Shown here in pieces: positions 7,775-14,832 of a DNA stretch of 18,665 bases (positions within the stretch are counted from its first letter, which is position 1; the number at the start of each line of letters is the position of its first letter). A program made the translations under genes and the position numbers. The stretch is from Alistipes sp. Lineage in GTDB: Bacteria > Bacteroidota > Bacteroidia > Bacteroidales > Rikenellaceae. The notes beneath the pieces were generated by a model. The model made no database searches and had not been told where the DNA came from. It saw only the letters and a program-made list of their open reading frames with translations. Location: contig JAHZDG010000022.1 in NCBI GenBank assembly GCA_019422485.1, positions 1 to 18,665 of the forward strand. The letters are read 5' to 3'.

Positions 7775-7805
7775 TTTCTAATTCCTTCTCAAATCCCTAT
7801 TTTTG
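7775..7805 (+). promoter_or_regulatory. Promoter of crcB-pta-ackA
   Basis: TATTTTTG at 7798-7805 is an exact -7 match, with TTTC (7775-7778) 19 bp upstream as a partial -33 box. The predicted start near 7811 lies after the first in-frame ATG (7807) and so favours the ATG at 7825. No fluoride-riboswitch consensus is visible in 7679-7824. Confidence 0.55.
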
Positions 7806-7824
7806 CATGATAAGCAAAAAAAGT

Positions 7825-8199
7825 ATGAAAGAAATATTGTGGGTAGGACTGGGGGGATTTGCCGGCAGTGTATGCCGCTATTTGATTTCGGTTGCCATGC
7901 AACCGGTGGTCTCTCAGAACAGTATTCCCTGGCACACTTTATTGGTGAATGTCGTTGGGTCATTATTGATCGGTTGTTTGTTGGCCATCGAAGTGAAGGC
8001 TCACTGGCATTCGTTGAGTGTCGTCGGATTCTGTGGCGGTTTTACCACTTTTTCGACCTTTTCGCTGGAGTTGCTGCGGATGATGCGATCGGGACACTAT
8101 TCGATGGCCGCCTCGTACATCGGATTAAGTTTGTTATTTTCCTTGATTGCTGTAGCACTCGGGTTTTATATTGGAACAAAAATCAATATCATTAAATAA
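7825..8199 (+). CDS. crcB: Fluoride ion channel CrcB/FluC
   Basis: 124 aa, the normal size for a four-helix Fluc channel that works as an antiparallel dimer and expels fluoride from the cytoplasm. Visible signatures are GGFAGSVCRY near the N-terminus, LLVNVVGSLLIG in the second helix, and the pore motif GFCGGFTTFSTFSLE with its phenylalanine/threonine track. The last hydrophobic helix ends at the C-terminus. The frame opens at an ATG at 7807, but that codon touches the -7 box at 7798-7805, so the ATG at 7825 (MKEILWVG) is chosen. The stop is 9 nt before the pta start, so the two are almost certainly cotranscribed. Fluoride inhibits enolase and its metal complexes mimic phosphate, so placing the exporter before acyl-phosphate enzymes may be meaningful, but that is speculation. 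Confidence 0.93.
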   Translation: MKEILWVGLGGFAGSVCRYLISVAMQPVVSQNSIPWHTLLVNVVGSLLIGCLLAIEVKAHWHSLSVVGFCGGFTTFSTFSLELLRMMRSGHYSMAASYIGLSLLFSLIAVALGFYIGTKINIIK

Positions 8200-8208
8200 C
8201 CATTGATT

Positions 8209-9210
8209 ATGGAATTCATTGAAAAGATTAAGGCGAAAGCCGCTCAAAACCTCAAAACCATCGTGTTGCCCGAGGGAACGGAAGAACGTACCCTCAAAGC
8301 TGCGGACAAAATTGCGCAGGAAGGATTTGCCAAAGTCGTTCTGATCGGGAATCCGGATCAGATCCACCACTTGGCGGACGAGTATTATTTGAAAAATCTC
8401 GGTGACGTTGCGATTGTCGATCCGCAAAATAACCCCAAGAAAGAAGAATACATCGAACTGATGTTGAAACTCCGTGCCTCCAAAGGACTGACCCGTGAAG
8501 ATGCGGAAAAACAGCTGCTCGATCCGCTGTATCTGGGGGCGATCATGGTCAAAGCCGGTGATGTGGACGGCGAAGTGGCTGGTGCGATGAACGCTACCGG
8601 TAATGTATTGCGTCCGGCCTTCCAGTATGTTCGCACGATGCCGGGTATCAGCGTTGTGTCGGGTGCCTTCATCATGTTCTTTAAAGATACGCTTTTCGGT
8701 GAAAACGGTATGATGGTATTTGCCGACTGCGCTGTGAATCCCAACCCCACGGCCGAAGAACTGGCTCAGATCGCTGTCATGACGGGCCGTACGACTCGGG
8801 CCATTGCCGGTTTCGAACCTCGCATCGCCATGTTGAGCTTCTCGACCAAAGGTTCGGCTAAAAACGAACTGGTAGACAAAGTGGTGAGCGCTACCCGTTT
8901 GGCTCAGCAGATGGATCCCTCGCTGCAGATCGACGGTGAATTGCAGGCCGATGCCGCCATTATCCCGGGAATCGGTGCACAGAAAGCTCCGGGCAGCAAA
9001 ATCGCCGGCCGTGCCAACGTACTGGTATTCCCGAACCTGGAAGTCGGAAACATCGCTTACAAACTGGTACAGCGTATGGCCCATGCCGAAGCTATCGGAC
9101 CGGTTTTGCAGGGGATGGCAGCGCCGATTAATGACCTGTCGCGCGGTTGCTCGGTAGACGATATCGTTTCACTGGTGGCTATCACCGCTTGCCAGGCCGC
9201 CGGACTTTAA
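8209..9210 (+). CDS. pta: Phosphate acetyltransferase (short, single-domain form)
   Basis: 333 aa. It converts acetyl-CoA and phosphate to acetyl phosphate and CoA in the cytoplasm. It is the compact form without the N-terminal regulatory domains found in E. coli Pta. The PTA/PTB domain spans nearly the whole chain, with GEVAGAMNATGNVLRPA (121-137), FADCAVNPNP (171-180), FSTKGSAKNELV (211-222) and NDLSRGCSVDDI (308-319). Ser311, Arg312 and Asp318 match the catalytic Ser309/Arg310/Asp316 of the Methanosarcina enzyme. The frame can be read from a TTG at 8203, but the ATG at 8209 gives the family-typical MEFIEKIK start. It sits 9 nt after crcB and 35 nt before ackA, forming the usual acetate pathway pair. 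Confidence 0.97.
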   Translation: MEFIEKIKAKAAQNLKTIVLPEGTEERTLKAADKIAQEGFAKVVLIGNPDQIHHLADEYYLKNLGDVAIVDPQNNPKKEEYIELMLKLRASKGLTREDAEKQLLDPLYLGAIMVKAGDVDGEVAGAMNATGNVLRPAFQYVRTMPGISVVSGAFIMFFKDTLFGENGMMVFADCAVNPNPTAEELAQIAVMTGRTTRAIAGFEPRIAMLSFSTKGSAKNELVDKVVSATRLAQQMDPSLQIDGELQADAAIIPGIGAQKAPGSKIAGRANVLVFPNLEVGNIAYKLVQRMAHAEAIGPVLQGMAAPINDLSRGCSVDDIVSLVAITACQAAGL

Positions 9211-9245
9211 TGGATGAAGTACAAATACCTAAAAGCATATCTTAA

Positions 9246-10463
9246 ATGACTATTCTGGTTTTAAACTGCGGCAGTTCGTCGATCAAATACCAGGTGATCG
9301 ACATGACCACTCCTACGGAATACACCCTGTTGGTGAAAGGCCAGGTCGAACGCATTGGACTTTCTGACGGTTTGTTGGTGCATAAACCCACCAACCGTCC
9401 TCAATTTGAACTTACCAAAAGCATTCCTGACCACACCTCGGGGATCAGCCTGATTCTTGAAGCACTGGTCGATCCTGATCACGGTGTTTTGGAAAATATT
9501 TCTCAGCTCTCGGCAGTCGGTCATCGGGTTGCTCACGGCGGGGAATATTTCAAGGACAGTGCCTTGGTGGATAAATCGGTGAAGCAAAAAATCGAAGCTT
9601 GCTTCGATCTGGCTCCGTTGCATAACCCGGCTAACCTGAAAGGGATTCTTTCGATGGAAAACATTTTGCCGAATACGCCTCAGGTAGCCGTGTTCGACAC
9701 CTCGTTCCATCAGACGATTCCGGCCGAAAACTTCATGTATGCCCTCCCCTACAAATATTATGAAGAACACCGCGTGCGGGTTTACGGTTTCCACGGTACC
9801 AGCCATAAATATGTAGCCCAGCAGGCCTGCAAAATGACGGGTATTGATTTTGAAAACTCGAAGATCATTACCTGCCACATCGGGAACGGGGCTTCGATTA
9901 CGGCCATTCTGAACGGCAAATCGTATGCTACGTCAATGGGCTTTACGCCGGTGGACGGTTTGGTGATGGGAACCCGTTGCGGAAGCACTGACCCGGGTGC
10001 CCTGATTTATATCGCTGAAAAGGAAGGGCTGAATCTGGATCGTCTGAATACGATGATTAACAAAGAATCGGGGATGTTGGGTATCACTGGTGTTTCGTCG
10101 GATATGCGTGATATTCATGCCGCCGCCGAACGGGGCGACCAACGTGCCAAACTGGCGCTGAAAATGTTCAGCGGTCGAGTTCGCAAGTTTATCGGTGCAT
10201 ATGCGGCACTGATGGGCGGGGTTGATCTGATCGTCTTTACGGGCGGTATTGGTGAAAACGATTTCGCCGTTCGTCAATGGTCGTGCGAAAACCTGGAATA
10301 CATGGGTGTCGAATTCGACAGCGCTGCCAACGACGGTGTCCGTGGAAAAGATGTGATTCTGAGCAAACCCTCTTCGAAAGTCAAAGTGGTGGCTGTGACC
10401 ACGAACGAAGAGCTGGTGATTGCTTCGGATACGTTCCGTCTGACCAAAAAACGTTCAGAATAA
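9246..10463 (+). CDS. ackA: Acetate kinase
   Basis: 405 aa, typical of AckA. It transfers phosphate from acetyl phosphate to ADP, making acetate and ATP, the energy-yielding end of acetate fermentation. The active-site residues known from the Methanosarcina enzyme are all present: Asn7 in VLNCGSSSIKYQ, Arg94 in GHRVAHGG, Asp151 in FDTSFHQT, His183 in GFHGTSHKYV, Arg244 in GTRCGSTDPG and the glutamate in TNEELVIASDT (388/389). The phosphate-binding FTGGIGEND loop is at 331-339. The ATG at 9246 is unambiguous, because the conserved motif begins at residue 4. It is the last gene of crcB-pta-ackA and is followed 15 nt later by a strong hairpin terminator. Confidence 0.98.
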   Translation: MTILVLNCGSSSIKYQVIDMTTPTEYTLLVKGQVERIGLSDGLLVHKPTNRPQFELTKSIPDHTSGISLILEALVDPDHGVLENISQLSAVGHRVAHGGEYFKDSALVDKSVKQKIEACFDLAPLHNPANLKGILSMENILPNTPQVAVFDTSFHQTIPAENFMYALPYKYYEEHRVRVYGFHGTSHKYVAQQACKMTGIDFENSKIITCHIGNGASITAILNGKSYATSMGFTPVDGLVMGTRCGSTDPGALIYIAEKEGLNLDRLNTMINKESGMLGITGVSSDMRDIHAAAERGDQRAKLALKMFSGRVRKFIGAYAALMGGVDLIVFTGGIGENDFAVRQWSCENLEYMGVEFDSAANDGVRGKDVILSKPSSKVKVVAVTTNEELVIASDTFRLTKKRSE

Positions 10464-10477
10464 TTTTCTGTATAAAG

Positions 10478-10517
10478 CAAAAAAACTCCCGATCCTTCTA
10501 AGATCGGGAGTTTTTTT
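10478..10517 (+). terminator. Rho-independent terminator after ackA
   Basis: ACTCCCGATC (10485-10494) pairs with GATCGGGAGT (10502-10511) around a 7-nt loop and is followed by a run of seven T in all. It ends the crcB-pta-ackA transcript and shows that ptb-buk needs its own promoter. Confidence 0.92.
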
Positions 10518-10598
10518 GTGCTGGGTCGGATGCTTTCCCAAAGTGTGGGTGGTTTGTGGAAAGGTTTCCTTTTTGAGAGAATACTGGTAATTTATCGC

Positions 10599-10606
10599 TA
10601 TCTTTA
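10599..10606 (+). promoter_or_regulatory. Possible -7 box for ptb-buk
   Basis: TATCTTTA is one base from TAnnTTTG; a TTTG at 10572-10575 lies 23 bp upstream, longer than usual. The predicted start near 10612 rules against the TTG codon there as initiator. The rest of 10518-10635 shows no gene. Confidence 0.4.
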
Positions 10607-10635
10607 AGCCCTTGAAACCAAAGATTCGAAAAGCT

Positions 10636-11538
10636 GTGATTACAAAACTCGAACAGATGATTGCCGCTGTGAAAAGTCGTCCTCGCAAACGACTGGTGGT
10701 GGCTTATGCAGAAGATGCACATACGCTGGAAGCGGTCAATGCCGCTGTGCAAATGGGAATTGTGGATGCCACGCTGGTGGGCAATCGGGCCGAAATTGCT
10801 CGTCAATGTATGGCCCTGGAGATTGACCCTCATACGTTTAAAATAGCGGAAGAAGATGGCGATGTGGCTTGTGTTAACAAGGCTGTCCGTATGGTTAAAG
10901 ACGGCGAAGGCGATATCCTGATGAAAGGATTGGTCTCGACCGATAAATACATGCGGGGGATTCTGAATAAAGAGTTCGGACTGTTGCCTCCGAAGGGGAT
11001 TTTGAGCCACTTGACCGTATTTGAATTGCCGAATTACCCGAAGCTGTTGTTGGTGTCGGATGTTGCAGTCATTCCCTACCCCGATCTGAGTCAGAAGGTA
11101 GCTTTGGTCCGTTATTTGGCTCAAACGGCGCGGGCTTTGGGTATTGAAAAGCCTAAGATTGGAGTGATTGCTCCCAGTGAACAGTTGTTGCCCGGTCTGC
11201 AATCGTCGGTCGATGCGGCCGTGCTGGCTAAAATGGCTGATCGTGGACAGTTCGGCGATGTAATTCTCGATGGACCGCTGGCCTTGGATGTCGCTTTGTA
11301 TGCCGAAGTGGCCCAGATCAAACACCTGAACAGTCCGGTGGCGGGAGATGTGGATTGCTTGTTGTTTCCCAATTTGGATGCCGGGAACGTCTTCTTTAAA
11401 GCGGCCAATCAAATTTGCCAGGCTCCGCTGGCAGCGATGGTTGTGGGGGCCAAAGCTCCTTGTGTGCTGACCTCTCGAGGCGATACGCCCGAATCGAAAC
11501 TCTATTCCATTGCTTTGGCCGCGTTGACGGCTCGATAA
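10636..11538 (+). CDS. ptb: Phosphate butyryltransferase
   Basis: 300 aa from the chosen GTG. It belongs to the PTA/PTB family and exchanges CoA for phosphate on butyryl-CoA, or on branched acyl-CoAs such as isobutyryl- and isovaleryl-CoA. Visible motifs are GDILMKGLVSTDKYMR (92-107), LDGPLALDVA (211-220), FPNLDAGNVF (244-253) and SRGDTPESK (280-288). It is shorter and clearly different from the Pta at 8209-9210. The start is uncertain because no ATG precedes the conserved region: TTG at 10612 adds eight residues, while GTG at 10636 gives (M)ITKLEQMIAAVKSRPRKR, which resembles Bacteroides homologues as I remember them and leaves room for a leader. It is followed 10 nt later by butyrate kinase, the standard partner. 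The natural acyl group cannot be told from sequence. Confidence 0.9.
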   Translation: MITKLEQMIAAVKSRPRKRLVVAYAEDAHTLEAVNAAVQMGIVDATLVGNRAEIARQCMALEIDPHTFKIAEEDGDVACVNKAVRMVKDGEGDILMKGLVSTDKYMRGILNKEFGLLPPKGILSHLTVFELPNYPKLLLVSDVAVIPYPDLSQKVALVRYLAQTARALGIEKPKIGVIAPSEQLLPGLQSSVDAAVLAKMADRGQFGDVILDGPLALDVALYAEVAQIKHLNSPVAGDVDCLLFPNLDAGNVFFKAANQICQAPLAAMVVGAKAPCVLTSRGDTPESKLYSIALAALTAR

Positions 11539-11548
11539 ATCGTTCGCC

Positions 11549-12625
11549 ATGAATTCGTATCGTATTTTAGTGATCAATCCCGGGTCTACTTCGACCAAAA
11601 TCGCGGTGTTCGATAACGAACAGGAGGTCATGACCCGTACGTTGCGTCATTCGGCCGAAGAGTTGAAACCGTATACCCGTGTGGCGGATCAGTTCTCTTT
11701 TCGCAAGGCATTGATTCTGCAGGCTCTTCAGGAGGAGGGAATCGCTTTGGATACGCTGCAGGCCGTGATCGGTCGGGGCGGATTGGTCAAGCCGATCGCT
11801 TCGGGCGTGTATGAGGTGAACGAGGCGTTGCGCAAAGACCTGATCGATCCGCCTCAGGGGGAACATGCCTCGAATCTGGGCGGTTTGATCGCAGCCGATA
11901 TTGCCGCGTCGTTGCAGGGGGCGAAAGCCTATATTGCCGACCCGGTGGTAGTCGATGAACTGGATGACGTAGCCCGTATCTCCGGGCATCCGTTGTTCAA
12001 ACGAGTTTCCATATTTCATGCCCTGAACCAGAAAGCGGTGGCCCGTACTTATGCGGCTCAGATCGGGAAGGATTATGATTCGCTCGATTTGATTGTTGCT
12101 CATCTGGGTGGAGGTATTTCGGTGGGTGCCCATCATCGGGGACGTGTCATCGATGTTAACGATGCTTTGCACGGGGATGGCCCCTTTTCGCCCGAGCGTT
12201 CGGGAAAACTGACGGCTGAAGAGGTCGTAGATGTATGCTTCAGCGGGAAATATACCGAAAAGGAGGTGCGTCGGATGCTGTGCGGAGCCGGCGGGATGGT
12301 CGCCCTGTTGGGTACGAATAACCTGATCGAGATTCTGGAACGTTGCGATCAGGGAGATACCCGCGCCACACTGATTGTTGACGCTTTTTGTTACAATGTG
12401 GCTAAAGAGATCGGCTCCATGGCTACGGTACTTTCGGGGCGCGTGGATGCCATTCTGTTAACGGGAGGCATTGCTCACAGCAAACGTATTTGTGAATCGA
12501 TTAAGCAACGGGTGTCGTTTATCGCTCCGGTAGCATTGTTCCCGGGGGAAGACGAAATGCGGGCACTGGCCGAAAATGCGCTTCGTGTTTTGCGAGGCGA
12601 ACAGCAGCCCAGCTTGTATGAGTAA
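11549..12625 (+). CDS. buk: Butyrate kinase
   Basis: 358 aa, normal for Buk. It makes ATP and butyrate (or a branched short-chain acid) from the acyl phosphate supplied by Ptb. It is in the same acetate and sugar kinase superfamily as AckA. The phosphate-1 loop is NPGSTSTK (10-17). The adenosine and phosphate-2 segments include AHLGGGISVG (184-193), NDALHGDGPFSPERSG (204-219) and LTGGIAHS (304-311), and PGEDEMRAL is near the C-terminus (332-340). All are well conserved, so it should be active. The ATG at 11549 is supported by the motif starting at residue 10 and a 10-nt gap after ptb. Two terminator hairpins follow. Together ptb-buk mirrors pta-ackA immediately upstream. Confidence 0.95.
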   Translation: MNSYRILVINPGSTSTKIAVFDNEQEVMTRTLRHSAEELKPYTRVADQFSFRKALILQALQEEGIALDTLQAVIGRGGLVKPIASGVYEVNEALRKDLIDPPQGEHASNLGGLIAADIAASLQGAKAYIADPVVVDELDDVARISGHPLFKRVSIFHALNQKAVARTYAAQIGKDYDSLDLIVAHLGGGISVGAHHRGRVIDVNDALHGDGPFSPERSGKLTAEEVVDVCFSGKYTEKEVRRMLCGAGGMVALLGTNNLIEILERCDQGDTRATLIVDAFCYNVAKEIGSMATVLSGRVDAILLTGGIAHSKRICESIKQRVSFIAPVALFPGEDEMRALAENALRVLRGEQQPSLYE

Positions 12626-12647
12626 CGAATAGTAATCGGATATTTCA

Positions 12648-12678
12648 AAGAGGGCCGGAGTTACTCCGGCCCTCTTTT
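12648..12678 (+). terminator. Terminator after buk
   Basis: An 11-bp perfect stem, GAGGGCCGGAG (12650-12660) with CTCCGGCCCTC (12664-12674), closes a 3-nt TTA loop and is followed by TTTT. Flanking AA/TT extend the stem. Confidence 0.9.
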
Positions 12679-12693
12679 GTTCTGCCAGATAAA

Positions 12694-12724
12694 ACAAAAC
12701 CCGCTTTGTTTAAGCGGGTTTTGT
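12694..12724. terminator. Second, bidirectional terminator between buk and pyk
   Basis: ACAAAACCCGCTT (12694-12706) and AAGCGGGTTTTGT (12712-12724) form a 13-bp perfect stem around a 5-nt loop. A/T flanks allow use by the minus-strand pyk transcript and as a back-up for buk. Confidence 0.85.
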
Positions 12725-12747
12725 CATTTCTAAGAGAGGGTATTCGG

Positions 12748-14202
12748 CTATTTCTGATGTAATTTGGCTTTGGTTTCCAGGTTAGCAACGCTGCCGATTT
12801 CCATAAACGAAGCCCCTTTCGAAGCTCCGAAACTGCCTCCCAAAACTACGATCAGATCTTCTTTGGAAAGCCAGTGCTGACCTTCCAGGTATTCAAGAAC
12901 GCCAAGCAGGAAGCTTTCGTGGTTGTGGGCCGGTTCGCTGTACAGGGCGTGAATCCCGTATGAAATGGCCAGACAACGCATCACACTGCGGCGATAGCAG
13001 ACCGCAAAAACCGGTTTGTAGCTCCGGAAGGCGGCCAGATAACGACCGGTACGTCCGGAAAGTGTATCGATGACGATGGCCTTAACCGGCAGGTTCAGGC
13101 TGGCGCGTACGGCAGAACGAGACAACTGTGCGGTGATTTCGTTGTTGATACGCACCAGGTTCATATCGATATTCGGTTGGTGGCTGTCATGGTCTTTTTC
13201 GACCACCATGGCAACATTGGCCATGGTGCGCACGGCTTCTACCGGATAGGCGCCGTTGGCCGTTTCCCCACTCAACATTACGGCGTCCACACGCTGGTAA
13301 ATTGCATTGGCCACGTCGCTAATTTCGGCACGAGTCGGACGGGGATGGGTGATCATGGTGTGCAACATCTGTGTGGCGATGATCACCGGGGTTTTGCTTT
13401 CGATACATTTGGTCACCAGCTTGCGCTGCGTCACGGGGATTTGGGCGGCCGGAATTTCTACCCCCAAATCGCCTCGGGCAACCATGATACCGTAGGTCTC
13501 ATCGAGAATTTCGTCGATGTTATCCACCCCTTCGCGGTTTTCGATCTTGGAGATGATCTTGATGCTGCTGTTGCGTTCTTTGATGATCTTTTTAACCGCC
13601 AGCACGTCTTCTTTGGTGCGGACAAACGAATGGGCAATGAAGTCGATGTCCATATCGATGGCCCAGTTGATAAACATCCGGTCGCGTTCGGTCACCGAAG
13701 GCAGGTCGATATGCACATCCGGGACATTCACGCTTTTACGTCCTTTGATCCGGCCCGGGTTGCGGACTTCACAAAACAGCGTATCGTCTTTTTTATCCGT
13801 CACGGCCAATTCCAGTTCACCGTCGTCGATCAGCAGGGAGGCGCCCACCGGTACATCCTGATAAATAGAAGGGTCGTTCAGATAGACCATCTTGTCACTG
13901 GAGGGCAGGTCTCGGCTGGTTCCCTGTACTTTGATCAGGTCTCCTTCTTTAACGGCGATCCCGTCCGAAAAGCCCGGAGCCATGCCGGTAACCCGAATTT
14001 CGGGGCCTTTGGTATCCAGAATGATCGCGATGCGATCCGATACCGCACGGGTATTTTCTACAATTTTCTTGGCACTTTCCGGCGTTACGTGGGCCGAATT
14101 GATACGCACCGCATTCATTCCTTCTTCATACAGCGAGCGGATAAAATCCACTTCGCAACGCATGTCGGAAATGGTGGCGATGATTTTGGTTCTTTTTTTC
14201 AT
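12748..14202 (-). CDS. pyk: Pyruvate kinase
   Basis: 484 aa, cytoplasmic. It turns phosphoenolpyruvate and ADP into pyruvate and ATP, the last step of glycolysis. The (beta/alpha)8 core holds Arg33 in AVRINSAH, DTKGPEIR (63-70), the signature IISKIENREGVDNIDEI (216-232) with catalytic Lys219, the metal ligands Glu221 and Asp245 (VARGDLGVEIP), and PTRAEISDVANA plus LSGETANGAYP. A C-terminal regulatory-type domain occupies about 360-484. Glu68 is the residue tied to potassium dependence in other kinases. The usual RxNFSH reads RINSAH, so the serine potassium ligand is alanine (Ala37), a variant I associate with Bacteroidetes. The ATG at 14202 has an unusually good AGGAGA ribosome site 10 nt upstream (14218-14213). 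It lies 46 nt after aroQ on the same strand. Confidence 0.97.
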   Translation of the reverse strand: MKKRTKIIATISDMRCEVDFIRSLYEEGMNAVRINSAHVTPESAKKIVENTRAVSDRIAIILDTKGPEIRVTGMAPGFSDGIAVKEGDLIKVQGTSRDLPSSDKMVYLNDPSIYQDVPVGASLLIDDGELELAVTDKKDDTLFCEVRNPGRIKGRKSVNVPDVHIDLPSVTERDRMFINWAIDMDIDFIAHSFVRTKEDVLAVKKIIKERNSSIKIISKIENREGVDNIDEILDETYGIMVARGDLGVEIPAAQIPVTQRKLVTKCIESKTPVIIATQMLHTMITHPRPTRAEISDVANAIYQRVDAVMLSGETANGAYPVEAVRTMANVAMVVEKDHDSHQPNIDMNLVRINNEITAQLSRSAVRASLNLPVKAIVIDTLSGRTGRYLAAFRSYKPVFAVCYRRSVMRCLAISYGIHALYSEPAHNHESFLLGVLEYLEGQHWLSKEDLIVVLGGSFGASKGASFMEIGSVANLETKAKLHQK

Positions 14203-14248
14203 GTTTCTCTTCTCTCCTATTACACGCTATGACCTGTGCGATCTGAGT

Positions 14249-14665
14249 TTAGGCCATGAAACTCAGCAGTCCCAATCGATAAGAATCCAATCCGAAGCCC
14301 ATGATCGATCCTTTGCATTTGGGAGCAATCATCGACACATGACGGAACGATTCGCGCGCCAAAATACAAGAAATGTGTACTTCGACCACCGGTACTTGGA
14401 CTGCCCCGATGGCATCTGCCAGAGCGACAGATGTATGGGTGTATCCGCCGGCATTCAGTACCACTCCGTCGTAAACGCCGTCAGCCTGTTGGATGCAGTC
14501 GATCAATGCACCTTCACTGTTGGATTGGTAGTAGTCGATCTCGACCTGAGGAAAATCGGCTCTCAGTTTTTTGAGATAATCCTCAAAAGTGGCGGTGCCG
14601 TAAATGCCGGGTTCTCGTTTGCCGAGCAGATTCAGATTGGGTCCGTTGACAATCAGTAGTTTCAT
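14249..14665 (-). CDS. aroQ: Type II 3-dehydroquinate dehydratase
   Basis: 138 aa, the normal length. It removes water from 3-dehydroquinate in the shikimate pathway and works as a dodecamer of flavodoxin-like subunits. The active site is intact: Asn10 in NGPNLNLLG, Arg17 and catalytic Tyr22 in KREPGIYG, Asn71 and His77 in NAGGYTHTS, Glu95 and His97 in EVHIS, and Arg104/Arg108 in LARESFRH. The usual HISN-[IV]HAR reads HISCILAR, replacing Asn and His near the active site with Cys100 and Leu102. The ATG at 14665 begins MKLLIVNGPN. The in-frame extension to a TTG at 14740 has no family similarity. It is probably transcribed with pyk, 46 nt downstream, from a promoter about 100 nt upstream. Confidence 0.95.
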   Translation of the reverse strand: MKLLIVNGPNLNLLGKREPGIYGTATFEDYLKKLRADFPQVEIDYYQSNSEGALIDCIQQADGVYDGVVLNAGGYTHTSVALADAIGAVQVPVVEVHISCILARESFRHVSMIAPKCKGSIMGFGLDSYRLGLLSFMA

Positions 14666-14768
14666 GTCGCAAGATTTAGCGTTATTGTTTTCCTGAGTCA
14701 CCCGGAAGTCGCGATGACTCCTTGGTGCCGGGGAAAACAAATCTCATTCGAACAAATCAAATATCGCG

Positions 14769-14776
14769 CAAAAATA
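14769..14776 (-). promoter_or_regulatory. -7 box for aroQ-pyk
   Basis: Reads TATTTTTG on the minus strand, an exact match. The start would be near 14762, leaving an unusually long leader of about 97 nt before aroQ. GAGTCA (14695-14700) and TGACTC (14715-14720) could form a short hairpin in that leader. No -33 box is clear. Confidence 0.4.
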
Positions 14777-14789
14777 GCAATTTTTGACC

Positions 14790-14797
14790 TATTTTTG
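14790..14797 (+). promoter_or_regulatory. -7 box for thiL-thiD
   Basis: TATTTTTG is an exact TAnnTTTG match; the start would be near 14804, giving a leader of about 29 nt before the thiL ATG. No thiamine-diphosphate riboswitch consensus is visible in 14666-14832, so this operon seems not to be riboswitch-controlled here. Confidence 0.5.
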
Positions 14798-14832
14798 TGC
14801 AGAGCCCGGAGCAATAATTAAAGTCTTGTGGT

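Noticed and set aside
7679..7824. Possible fluoride riboswitch before crcB
   Set aside because: No crcB-motif consensus is seen, and the predicted leader is only about 14 nt.
10498..11631. A 377-codon open frame on the - strand opposite ptb
   Set aside because: His/Gln/Arg-rich antisense shadow spanning the ptb-buk junction, with no domain and no promoter of its own.
13177..14232. A 351-codon open frame on the + strand opposite pyk
   Set aside because: Antisense shadow of a fully conserved pyruvate kinase.
14666..14740. N-terminal extension of AroQ to the TTG at 14740
   Set aside because: The extra residues have no match to the family and the ATG at 14665 begins the conserved MKLLIVNGPN.
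14666..14832. Possible thiamine-diphosphate riboswitch before thiL
   Set aside because: A CTGAG string occurs near 14693, but the rest of the THI-box consensus and its spacing are missing, and the likely thiL leader is only about 29 nt.
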